Source of the DNA: Agelaius tricolor
Taxonomy: Eukaryota > Chordata > Aves > Passeriformes > Icteridae
Direction: 5' to 3'
DNA length: 64,000 nt
Assembly: GCA_023055355.1 (NCBI GenBank)
Contig: JALJCS010000020.1
Location: forward strand, 7,237,001 to 7,301,000
Under the pieces are notes generated by a model. That model made no database searches, was not told where the DNA came from, and was given only the letters and a program-made list of their open reading frames with translations. Below, in pieces: positions 1 to 10,300 of the stretch (within the stretch, counting starts at the first letter, position 1; every line of letters begins with the position of its first letter). Position numbers and translations under genes: made by a program.

Positions 1-72
1 TTCCCTGTGCCCCGAGCCCGCGGCCCGCCTGCACCGGCACGGACACCTTCCCTGTGCCCCTAGACCAGGGCC
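1..72. repeat. Edge of a GC-rich minisatellite (47 bp period)
   Basis: The 13-mer ttccctgtgcccc occurs at 1-13 and again at 48-60, a spacing of 47 bases. The sequence after the second copy is only loosely similar to that after the first. The repeat therefore looks like the diverged right end of a GC-rich minisatellite that begins outside the window. Only two copies are visible, so the period and copy number are not firm. Confidence 0.45.
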
Positions 73-226
73 CTGCAGCTCCGTGGGGCGTGTGCGAGGG
101 GCCGGTGCCACAGCGCTCGGCATCGCCCAGCGCATTGGGGAGTCCTCTCCCAGGGCCTCAGCTGCTTCTTGGCTGCCTCAGCGTGCTGCCGGCGTAGCTG
201 GTTTCAAGCTGAGACGAGAAAATCGG

Positions 227-402
227 GCACTAGAAAATTTTTGGAACAGATTGCCCAGGGAGGTGGCAGAGCCGCCATCCTTGGAGGTGTTTAAATCTGA
301 TAATGTGGTTTAGTGGTTTATAGAGGTTACAGTGGTTAATGAGGTTGGACTTCATGATCTTAAAGGTCTCTCCTCACCTTGCTGATTCTGTGATTCTGTG
401 AA
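227..402 (+). mobile_element. CR1-type LINE, truncated 3' end
   Basis: The segment has the order found at the 3' end of avian CR1 retrotransposons. A gcactag..ggaacagattgcccagggagg block comes first in shortened form (227-266). It is followed by catccttggaggtgttt (276-292), then ggttggacttcatgatct (343-360), and finally the direct octamer tail gattctg-tgattctg-tgaa at 384-402. CR1 copies are usually 5' truncated and end in repeats of an ATTCTRTG unit, as here. The reverse transcriptase reading frames are absent, so this is a dead fragment. The 5' limit is uncertain, and homology may extend up to about 100 bases further left. It lies about 2.3 kb from the CpG island and shows no sign of a role there. 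Confidence 0.82.
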
Positions 403-2736
403 GGTGTGAAATAATAATATTACTGATGTGAGCGTCAAAGTGCTCATACCTCTGAGGACAGATACTCCCATGCTGCTGACAATCTCAGAGGGTTTGGATG
501 CAGCTCCTGACCCCTCAGAACAAGGCCCCTGTGAGGGATGCTGCTCCCCTGACCTCCTTCAGCCGAGACGCTGCTTCCAGGAAGGCCCCAAAGTCACTGA
601 GCCCTGAGCTTGCAATGGGATGAATTCCAGCCAGCACAGCTTTCCTGAGGATTGAGGAAAACACAAGTGACAGCATCAAATTTGCTTTCACTTATTAGCA
701 CAGCATGATCAGAACAGATAACCAAACATTAAGTAATTTTACCTAGATCTGCAGATTTGGGTTAGGATTGGATCTGTGTCACCTTTTTGTCCTACTGAAA
801 TATTATTATTTCATTTTTCAAACAAAATCTCAAACTTTTTTTTTTCATGGGTGGCAATAGAGGGTTTCAGTGGGGCCTGTAAATTACAAAATGTTTTATA
901 GTGAAGCCTGTAAGGAAATACCATAAAAGCCTGCAGTGCTCTTCCAGGTTCTAACACTGATAAACACAATACACACAAGATGTGAAACAGTAATTAAAAG
1001 AATTCCCAGGGCTATATGGATGTGTTAGATGGCTTGTCAGGCAAAACCTTTTATTCTGGATACAGAAAACCTGAAGTCAACTGTCAGGTTTAGCACTGCT
1101 CTGGCATTTGACATTGTGCAAGTTCACCTCTATGCTTTCCTTCTCCATCATCAACTATGGGATGATCACATTGACCTTTGCAAGGTCTCTTGAGGTCTAC
1201 TGATGAAAATTACTGGGTGAGTGTATGATCATCATTCTTTGTACTCCTGCTTCTGAAACACAATAATAGATTGCAGTTATTACCTTGAGACATATAAACA
1301 TAGAATGTATTATTGTTTTCAGGTACAGAGTTGTTATTTAAAGCAGTTATCTGGTGCCTAAATAGACAAATTATACAAATCTCTGTTACACTGAAATTGG
1401 TAAAATGCATGCACATTAAATGTAATGTATTGTTCTTTTTGGCACTCTGTTTGAGTCTTACAGTATAGACTCATCACTGTGACCAAAGACTGTTTAGCTT
1501 CTAGGCTCGATTCTCATTTAAAATCTGTAGATGATAATCTGCATACCTTCAGCAGCAGTCACGTCTATGGGAAAAAGAAAGTGTCCATAGGCTTAAAACT
1601 GAATGGTGCTTTTTACTGATTTTTTTTCTATTTTTAATACATATGGGAAGTAAGAATAAGTTCAGAGTCATTTAAAAAGCTTTTTAGGAGGCTGCACAAA
1701 AAGAGTACACTGCAAGAATCTGTGAATAGTGGATTTGATGGCCATTTTGACTCTTCCTTTTATTCTTGTGTCTACTTTTTGTTCTGCCTAAACCAGCTTG
1801 GTTATTGTTGCCCCTTCTAGACCCTGTCCTTGGGGATCAGTGTATAGCTCCCATTGTTTGTCAAACTTGAATAGACTGATCCCAGGCTCTGATTCTGCAT
1901 CCACTTGAAGAGAGTGGTACTGTCAGGGCAGAAACTCTCTTGGAGGAGGCTAAAATACAAGCAGAAGCTTAATGAAAGGATTGTAGAATTGTCCTGAGTT
2001 GTTTTCAAAAGCTAAAAGAGGAATAGTCCTGACATTTGTTTAAAGAGTTTGTTCTGGAAGAGAACAGAGTGCTGGAATGCACATTATTTGGAATGCATAA
2101 AGCACACTTAGATGGATTAAATATCTTTTCCCTGAGAGGTTTAAAAAATCAACTTTAAAGGGGAGACATCATGGACCCTGACAGTTTTCTAGAGATGGGT
2201 TTTTGCCCAGATCCACTTTGATTATCTCTACCAATTGTCTAGATGATGCAAGTTATTTATTAGTAGATTTTTTAGCCTAATAAATGAGTGAATAATTCAC
2301 AACTGGTTACAAAATCATCTGATGGGCCCAATAAGTCATCCCAGTTCAGTAAATTAGATTTTTAATATAATAAAATGTGAGGAAATGCATCTGGAAATAA
2401 AGAATGCAGGGATGGGGCAAGAATGGCAAAAAGTACCTCAAAAAAGTATTTAGTTGTTACTATTTCAGTGTGACCTCTCAGGGTAATACTTTGGTAAACT
2501 GGACTACTCTAACGATTTCCTGTATAAAATACATAATATATAGGGGAGACAGGGGAGTCACACTGTCTTTGTCCACAGCACAGGGACACTGGAATGCTGC
2601 ACCACTTCTGGCTCCCACGGTTAGGGAGGGAGGAAAACCACAGGAAATTATTCAAAGGAGGAACATTAATGAAGGGGATAACACGATATAAAATAGCGGC
2701 ATAGGAAGCTCAAGCTATTCAGGTTACCCAAGACAA
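403..2736. other. Non-coding AT-rich DNA left of the CpG island
   Basis: There is no recognisable gene in this stretch. The reading frames present (for example 1210-1416 and 1817-2008 on the minus strand, 2404-2691 on the plus strand) are short and of low complexity, and none resembles a known protein. If the minus-strand donor at 2824 is real, this stretch is the start of the first intron of the leftward gene. I saw no strong minus-strand acceptor and exon pair here. Confidence 0.6.
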
Positions 2737-2823
2737 AGCCGAGAGGCGAGGATGGCAGCGCACAGACCAAACGGTGAGAAGGTCAAGCTAGACAAACCCA
2801 TGCGGATCGCGTGCCAGCATTAC

Positions 2824-3170
2824 CTGGCTGCCTGCACCTGACGGGCCCTCAGCCACAGCATGTCAGCCACCAGCTGGGCCCGCCACCCCCGGGCCAACAG
2901 CTGTGCAAGGCGCCGTTCACTCCCGAGCGCGGAAAGCCTCCCGCGGCGCAGCGGAGCGGGGGCGCGTTCCCGTGCAAGAGGTGACAGCGCGCTCCCGCCC
3001 CGCGCCTGTGGCCGCTCCTCCGGACACGCCCTCCGGGGCGGAGCCACTGCGTCTGACGGACAGGCCCGCGGGCCAATGGCGCGTGGCGCGGCCGGCAGCG
3101 CGCGGCGGCGGGGCGGGGCCTCGCCAATGGCGCTCCGGTTGCCGAGCGCGATGGCAGCGGCGCCGCCCAA
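2824..3170 (-). other. Candidate first exon of a leftward gene
   Basis: On the minus strand the island is followed by the donor CAG|GTAATG, with the exon ending at 2824. An open frame runs from an ATG at 3170 through that donor; it is Ala/Arg-rich at first, then reads LARGWRAQLVADMLWLRARQ. The frame ends at a TAA inside the donor itself, so the protein would have to continue by splicing. An internal ATG in ADMLWLRARQ could instead be the start, which would leave the rest as 5' UTR. I do not recognise the protein. High GC content makes open frames common here, so the case rests mainly on the donor and the position at the island's left side. Any downstream exons would lie at lower coordinates or outside the window. 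Confidence 0.3.
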
Positions 3171-3171
3171 T
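3073..3171. promoter_or_regulatory. Cluster of three CCAAT boxes and a GC box
   Basis: CCAAT occurs on the plus strand at 3073-3077, 3124-3128 and 3167-3171, each in the form CCAATGG. The spacings are 51 and 43 bases, and a GC box (ggggcggggcc, 3110-3120) lies between the first two. Multiple CCAAT motifs in one orientation, a few tens of bases apart, are the known layout of NF-Y-dependent TATA-less promoters. These are often found at cell-cycle genes and at divergent gene pairs. The cluster sits between the leftward donor (2824) and the rightward donors (3323 onward), as a shared core promoter should. Factor binding is inferred. Confidence 0.6.
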
Positions 3172-3323
3172 GGGAAAATTCGCGGCGCGGGAGGCGCGCG
3201 CGCCGGTTCGCGTGCGGCCGCAGGCGGGCGGCGCGCGGCAGCGGGGCGTGCACGGCGCGCGCCCCCTCACGCCCCCTCACGCCCCCTCACGCCCCCTCAC
3301 GCCTCCCGCCTTCTTGCCCCCAG
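3172..3323 (+). other. Candidate rightward first exon ending at CAG|GTGCGAG
   Basis: Rightward of the CCAAT cluster a donor match CAG|GTGCGAG ends a possible exon at 3323. Two further donor matches follow, AAAAG|GTAAATG with exon end 3642 and ATG|GTGAGC with exon end 4123. The rightward transcript may therefore have alternative first exons. No reading frame here is recognisable. An ATG at 3151 opens a 62-codon frame (MAAAPPNGKIRG...) that crosses this donor, but it is Ala/Arg-rich and typical of chance frames in CpG islands. The left boundary given is nominal, because the start site is not visible. Confidence 0.3.
3261..3300 (+). repeat. Perfect 10 bp tandem repeat, four copies
   Basis: The unit gccccctcac is repeated four times without a mismatch, directly after the CpG-richest block. 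Each unit contains a CCCCTC/GAGGGG core. This resembles KLF/SP-type or CACCC-type binding sequences, but that reading is inference. The perfect identity suggests recent expansion or slippage, so copy number may vary between individuals. If the region is transcribed rightward it would lie in the first exon, just before the donor at 3323. Confidence 0.9.
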
Positions 3324-3990
3324 GTGCGAGTGTTGAGGAATGTGCCCCGCTTGGAAAAAATAAGCAAATAAATAGAGAGGTGGGCGGGCGGTGGTATCAT
3401 GGTCTGGGCCGGGCAGTGCGCTCCCGTCTCCCCGCGGGCCGCTCCGGTTGTTTTCCGAGCAGTAGTTTGGGGAGGGCCCGCGTTTTCTAGCCGTGCCCTT
3501 GGACCTTTTTGCTGGAGCGGTACCGTCAGCGGCCAAGCCGGAGTGCGGGAGCGGGGACCCCGCGGGCCCGATGGCAACGAGTCCATGTGCTCTGTAGAGA
3601 AGGGGAATTCCCCTGTGTGCTCTAAATATCTCAGTAGAAAAGGTAAATGTAAGAAAAGGGTTAATGAGTACTTCCACCTCCCCCTCCTTCCTCCCCCACC
3701 TCCCCCCCCCCGTTGGATAAAGATGGTCTTGGATACCCTTTGTAAATAGGAATGTGGAGGTGGGAGGGGAAAATCAGCCCGGCTCCGACTACTCGGCTGC
3801 CTCGGTGGGTGAGCAGGCGGGAGGAGCTGGTGCAGCCCGGCCGCTCTCCCGGGGAACGCGCGGGGGACGGACGGGCACCCGCGGGGCGGGCACGGCGGGA
3901 GCGGCTCCTGCGCGGGGAGCGCGAGAGGAAGACAAGAGGCTGAAATGCTGCCCAGCGGCTGCCCAGCGGTTTATTGAAGAGTTGGGGGGT

Positions 3991-4050
3991 TTCCCCTTTT
4001 TATTTTTTTTTTAACATTTTTTTTCTTTTTTTTTTTTTTTTTTTTTTTTT
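3991..4050. repeat. T-rich tract at the island's right edge
   Basis: A T-rich stretch ends with 25 consecutive T at 4026-4050. It separates the CpG island from the short CpG-containing segment at 4051-4123 that carries the ATG|GTGAGC donor. It could be a 5' UTR or intron homopolymer. There is no target duplication or polyadenylation signal to mark it as a retroelement tail. Confidence 0.8.
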
Positions 4051-4123
4051 ATTGTACGCCGCCTCCTTGAAGCCAGTAGCAGCAAGGAAAATAAGCTGAG
4101 GACAGAGAAATAAGACGGAGATG
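4051..4123 (+). other. Possible alternative 5' exon ending in ATG|GTGAGC
   Basis: The segment still contains some CpG (gtacgccgcc, agacggag) and ends with the start-codon context gacggagatg followed at once by the donor gtgagc. Read through without splicing, the frame closes after 11 codons. If used, the exon would therefore supply only the initiator ATG and splice into a distant coding exon. Vertebrate genes with a coding start at the very end of a mostly untranslated exon are known. No acceptor partner can be shown in the window, so this remains a weak prediction. Confidence 0.2.
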
Positions 4124-7100
4124 GTGAGCAGCAGAGATCGCTGGGCTGGGGGGGAATGAATGAGGTTGCCGGGCTATTTTCTGTGAGGTTCTTGCAGGGT
4201 GTAGTACGTTTTGGGGTGATTTTGCATCACGATTCCGGGCTAGACTTCTTTGTTTGCTAAAGGTTGCTGGTTCAGGTTTAACAGCGTTCATCAGTTTATT
4301 GTGAGATGCGCAACGAGGAGTTGATGTATGCGAATGCCCGAATTACATACGCAAGCCACACACACAAGCAAGCCCTAAACAAACCAACATTGTAATAATC
4401 CTGCAATATGATGGGCAGCTCGTGTCATGGAGGGAAGTCATTGCTCAGGTTATTTGTGGCATGCATAGGAGATGAGTCTCTTTGTAGCAAAGACCAAACA
4501 AAATTAACCTATTTTTTTCACACACGCGACATCCATTACAGACTTAAAAGCCAGAGTTAGGGGTTATTTTTTTTTTAATTTTCGCTTTCCCTGCAGCATT
4601 GAGGTCCACGGTTAAAATCTGACGTTTGTAGAAGTTGAAAAACTCTTTGAAATGTTCACTTCTAGTGAATATGAAATAGTAAAGACTGTCTTTCTTGTTT
4701 TTTCTCTTTTTCTTTCATGTAGGCACTTGTTTGTGTATGTGAAAGGGGGAATTCTTAAAACATGCACTTTGCTTGTTACGCTGTGCTGTTGTGCCTTTAG
4801 GTAGGTCACAATGCAAAACGTGATTCATAGCATGTTAAAAAACAAAACCCTAAGCAGATTTTTTTTATCAAGTGAAGACCTTTATCGTACCAATAGCTTA
4901 AACCCTAAATACAAGTTTTGCGGGGGGGAGGCGGGAAACAGCTCTCCTGATTTGTATTAATGGGAATGCTTTATGGTAAAAAATCCTGCCTCTAAATGAC
5001 AGAATATTGACATTGCCTGATTGTAACTTCCTGTGGATAAAGTACTGCAATCTGCTGAATACACTAGTCCTTTAAGGCTCTATAAATTTAGACATATTTT
5101 GTTTACAAAACTGTGTAGCACTGCATGGTGCAGTAGTAAAATCTGAAATTTTAGTGATTTTTAGAAATACTGCAAGGCACTGCAAAAGAGAAAATATGCA
5201 GCCTTGTATTAAATCTCTTATGGAAAAAAAGGAAAAGGTTTGTTGTAATAAAGTAATACAGGGTATGCACAGTGACTAAAGTAACTGCAGGGGCTGGAGA
5301 GTTTGGAGTTTGTATAGAAAAAATAAGTTGTGAACTATGCTGGGGTCTTTATCCTGCTAGATATTTGGATGGATGATTCTTTTATTTTAAGCAGCATCTC
5401 TGTCAGTTCTGGTCTGAAATATTTAAATTATATCCTCCATTAGGCAAATGGGTTTATCTTCCCATTGCTTGGCCAAAGGAATGCATTAGGATGGCAAGAA
5501 CAATAGTTTGACTGCATGGTTCATCCTTGTGCATTGTTCAGAGATCATAGTTTGCATTTTATATGACATTGGTGATCTTTATAAAGTGGACTTGCTTTGT
5601 TTTATTATTGTGCCATAGTTGCAGTCAAATAACTGAATTTCAATTTATATAACCATAGTTTTGATGTTCTATTTGGCTAACAAATAATTCCCTTCTTTGA
5701 ATTTCATGTCTTAAATTCAAAGTCTGCAATTGATTTCAGTATCAGAAAGTTTTTAATATTGGAAGAACCAACAAGAGCTACAAATAGAGGGAGTTTCCCA
5801 TTTTATTGAGCTAGGACACTGTACTAGAAATGGCAAAATTCTTGCCTCTTGCTTATACTTCAAATTTTGTACAAACTGTAGTTTAGATTAGATATCTTGT
5901 CTTGAAGACCATCTGTATGCATATTACAGTTATATAAAACTAAGCTTCTGTACTTGATTTTATGTAATGCAACACATTATATCTGCAGTGCTTTTGGTGG
6001 ATCTTGGGTAGTGTCAGAATTGATACACTGCAAGGAAAACCTGTTAGAATTCTTGTGCTGCCAGGTTTATAGTTTGTTGCTCTTAATATTTTATTGTGTG
6101 AGTATAAATCATTGACACAGACATTGTAAACAAATGCTGTAGCAGCTAAGTGTGATTTTACATTTGGCTTGTGTATTTCTAGTTTAACCAGAGTATGAGA
6201 GTATTCTGTCGGATGTGGGGGCATCCTAATGGCCATCATAGTTACCTTCAAAGCACTTGGGTCATTTCTTTTACTTTCTTGGCTGTCTACAGAATAAGGA
6301 GGAAAAGGCCAACTCTAGGGTTACACCAGTATGGATAGGGAAGGAATTTCACATGTGTTGCATGCAGTTTCCTTATTCAGACTTCATGTGTATCTCCTGG
6401 AAATTAGCAAAGATTAAAATCCACCTATTTCTAGAAAAAAAATGTTCTTTCCATAATTCATGACATTTAGAGTATACATGTAACTTGACAAACATATTTT
6501 CTTCACAGAAGGGCATTAGAGGTTTCATGGGTTTAAGCATTAAAATAAGAACAGGGAGATTTTCTTAAATTTCAGGTAGGATGTGATCTACCTGTGAGCT
6601 GAAGCAAAGCAGGTAACCACCTTTGAGCATCTGAGTAAAGAAACAATCACCTTAGATAATGAAGTGGCTTTTATTTCCTTCAGCTAACTTGTGTAAAACA
6701 AAGCCAACCCCAGAAAACTGCAGTGCAAGTGTTCCCTGTTTGTCCTTTTCACTCCTATCCTTGCGTTTCACAGGCACTCCAAACCAAACTGAAAAGCTAC
6801 TTCTGGTGCAGTCTGCTGAGCTTCTAGAGTCTACATCTTCTCCATTAGCTTAGGTCACATTTGTTTTAAGCAGTATTTAAGAGAAATAGCTAATTCTAGT
6901 AAATCCAGTTCTTTTTGTGACTGGTTTTGTCAACATTCTAAGAACAGACAGCTTAATTTAGTAATATCCAATGTTTTGAAAGCCTGACAGTCAACCCTCT
7001 GGCATTCACAATTTCAAGTAGCATTTGGTGTGTTGTCTGTAAATGGGCTAATCATTTAATAGTAAGTGGACAGCATCTATTACTCATTAATTTATTTACA

Positions 7101-7330
7101 GTGATCAAACAATATTTTGGAGCCCTGATGAAAATCATTGATAGCCCCTGTTTCAGGGTAGTCTGACATTTTGACCCACCAAAATAAATGCGTTTCTTGG
7201 AATATCAGTTAATCTTGTAGATTAAAAAATGTGTAAGATACCCAGTAGGAATGTGTATATGGATGGCATATTTAAATATTTTGTAACAGGTTACTTTATC
7301 CAATTCTGTAAAAATGGACACACTGCATTT
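4124..7330. other. Non-coding DNA, start of the presumed long first intron
   Basis: CpG density falls to background within a few hundred bases. The largest reading frames (5940-6251 minus, 6257-6463 plus, 6659-6853 plus) have no recognisable domain and lack a convincing acceptor and donor pair. A short CA-rich patch lies at 4365-4375. Nothing else stands out. Confidence 0.55.
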
Positions 7331-7357
7331 GTATGTGTGTGTGTATATATATACACA
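7331..7357. repeat. TG/TA compound microsatellite
   Basis: A short run of tg dinucleotides passes into ta dinucleotides and ends in cac. It is interrupted and short, and is an ordinary simple repeat in intronic DNA. Confidence 0.75.
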
Positions 7358-10300
7358 TTTATAAATATTTTGCTTTGTAGGTACATGGGGTTTGTTCCAT
7401 CTTGATAAACATTTATATGAAAGCTATCTTGGTTTGATTCTGCAAGTCTTAATGCTCTGTATAATCAACTGATGTTAATTACCATGAGATATGTTGAGTG
7501 ATTTTTGACTATAGTCACATACATATTTTGACTATGTATTTAGAAAGAGTAAAATTGTAATATTCAGACCACAGGTTCCAGACTAAGGGGTCCAAGAAGG
7601 TCGTTCTCATCCACCTCTTGCATAGTGGTGATGCTGCTGCTGGCAGCATTTCAAGGTACTGAAATCCATTGAGAACATATGGGCAGGGTTGTGCCTCTGT
7701 CTCGCTCTCCAGTTTATGTTTCACTGGGAAGACCTTTCTGTTCCTGAGCTGCATGCAGTATGCTTCATCTCTTCAGATATGATGGTTTTCTTAGACAATT
7801 TGGGATTTTTGTTCCATAAGGTCCTTGACTGGGTTGTCAAAATCTTCTGTGCATGCTTCAGTTGCTGTTATTTATAGTTCTGCTTTTTCTGCATCTCAGA
7901 GCACATGCATTTTGTTTCAGGAGCTGCGACAGGGTTTCCATGAGATACCGTGCAGATAGACACCAGTGCACCACTAATCTATGAGCTTCTGATTTGTAGG
8001 TCAGGGAGGAATTGAGATTTTGCTATCTAAGCAGTATCACCTCTTTGCTGCTTCAGTGCTTACGTGACATCTCAAGTTGGCTGAAAATTAAAAGGACACT
8101 GTCAAGGTATCTTTGACAGTTTCATTTTTATTATTTATTTTGTTTGCCTTGTTACCGCTGTCATAAGCCATTGGAAACTTGAAATCTAATGTCTTAGCAA
8201 CAGGCCTTTGTCCTCCAGACCAGGTACTGTTTAGCTGCTTATGGTTTATTTAAGAGTTGTGAAGCATTTTCTGTCTTCTGAAATGCATTATTGAATTACA
8301 GCTTAAACATTGCAAGCAAGTGAGAGGGAAGAAGTGAGTAAATCAGTTTGGGGTAGGTTCTGACATTCTGTCATTAGAGCAATCTCAAAATATTTAGTAT
8401 TTTCCTTGTCTTTTCAGAACCTAGTAATTTGGAGTCTAGAATTATGCATCAGTGCTTCCTTTGCACTGTTATCCTTGTGAGTGGACTTTTCAGGGGATTG
8501 GTGCCAAGACCTGCATTCTGGTTGGAAATAGCTGGAACTACCTGGTGAATAATCTGTATAAGAATTCTTACAGGTGAAGTGATATTGACTGATTGAGGTG
8601 CTGAGCAGTAGTTTTACAGGAGCTGGGCTTTGTATATCACAAATGCCTTTTTTATGCTCTAGGCTTAGTTACCTTCCCCTCTTATTTCTGCTCTCATAAA
8701 AAGAATGAGCATGGGGGTTTTTTGTACAGAAAAATGTTGCCCTAACATGTTCCTGTATGGAGAAGTCTTTTATTAATTTATCTACGTTGATTGCAATGTA
8801 AAGTCAGTGAAACTAGACCTACTGTCTCCGCTTATTTAACTGCCTCTTCTTCATCTGCTCTGGTGGTGGAAATTCTACCCATGAGTTAGAATACCTCCAT
8901 GGAACCTTCTTGTTACAGTAAATGTTCTCTGTTTAATTTGGGTTATGTAGTGATAAAATTTTAAGTAACTGCTATTCAGACCAGTGATAGAAGTGATGGC
9001 ACAGACTTTTTTACTGGAGTATCCTGTTGGTGAGAAACTGTATTGTGATGTTTCACTATCACCAGTGTCCATGGCTACTGGATTCACAGCTTGATGAGAG
9101 CTGAATGGATATAATGATATTGGATAGTCTAATTCTTGCAGGTTTTAAAGGGGAAAACTATAATCTTTTTAACAGTATACAGAGTAGCAAAGCTTGCAGA
9201 GATTGCCCAGAGGAAAGCAAATTGCAGTGGGACTTAAAATATGGTTCATAAAGTGCCAACTGTCTTGGGGAAGGAGAATCTCAGGTGTGAGATCACTTAA
9301 GCTGGGGTAGCTACAATAACTTCAGGCATGTTGGTTTGATGCCTGATTGAGAGAGGGCAGCCACTTCTGGCTGTGGATTTAAACAGTGGGTACAGACAGA
9401 CTTCTCTGGAGGCTGATCCAGTCTGTGAGGTTGAATCAAGTCTTCTGATTGGCACTTTGTGACCACCTCTCTGCTCAGTAGCAAATATGGGTATTTTATG
9501 GAGACTATTTTCCAAAATTAGGAATTTAAAAAGCTGAAATAATCTAACCTTCCTTCTACAATTCATAATCTGATGCAAGGAAGCTTCAGTCATGTTCAGC
9601 AGTAGATCAATAACCACTCATAAAACTTTGGTTCAGTTTTGTGTAACTGTACCTGTATTCTAATGGTCTCAAGGTATTGAAAACTCTTAGTGTATGCAGG
9701 ATCCATACATTTGAAAGTTTTCTGGAATGTTTAAGACACATATTCTTTTGTCCTGAATAAAGATCACATGTGAATTTATCTTATCAATGTGATGTCAAGT
9801 GAAGTCTCAAACACAAATCCTTGAAAACTTCAACTGGCAGTGTTTTGCTTCTTTGCACCACAGGCTGGGGTCATGCCATGCTGGTATAACTTCTCCTCAT
9901 ATTTTTAGACTGGTTCTTTTTTAATTCAGTGTGACAATACAAGTAGTGAGTTATTGATAGCAACTAAAGTGAGACCATTATGACTGTAATCAATAACATA
10001 CCTGCATAGAATAACAACTACTACTGGGGACATATTTTGTATTGATTCAGAAATTTATGCTGTCTCCACTACACCCAGTCTGCTACTTCCATAATTTATG
10101 TAATAAAATCTCTACTTTGGAGAAGCTGTTACTAAGTTAAATACCAGGAAATGATGACATATCAAGATGTAAATTACATATTGAAGATTTTACTACAAGC
10201 AGAAATAGCACTTGCTAAATTCCTGTGGGTTCTGATTCAGGACCAAGGCACTTCCTTGCTGCAGGCTGGAGGATAATGGAAGTCAAAACCGTGTTCCCTC

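Larger units (their letters stand above)
2737..3965. promoter_or_regulatory. CpG island, probable bidirectional promoter
   Basis: CpG dinucleotides become abrupt and dense from about 2737 (gccgagaggcgagg) and stay dense to about 3965, while they are rare over the remaining 60 kb. The densest part is 2900-3330. It contains three CCAAT boxes, a GC box and no TATA box, the usual make-up of a vertebrate housekeeping promoter. Splice-donor matches point outward on both strands: minus strand at 2824, plus strand at 3323, 3642 and 4123. This arrangement suggests divergent transcription of two genes. All reading frames here stay open because of GC content, so open frames are not evidence of coding. 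Start sites cannot be fixed from sequence alone. Confidence 0.8.

Noticed and set aside
2860..3490. Long overlapping plus- and minus-strand reading frames in the CpG island (up to 195 codons)
   Set aside because: They overlap in several frames on both strands, are Ala/Arg/Pro/Gly-rich, and stay open because stop codons are rare in GC-rich DNA. None resembles a known protein as a whole.
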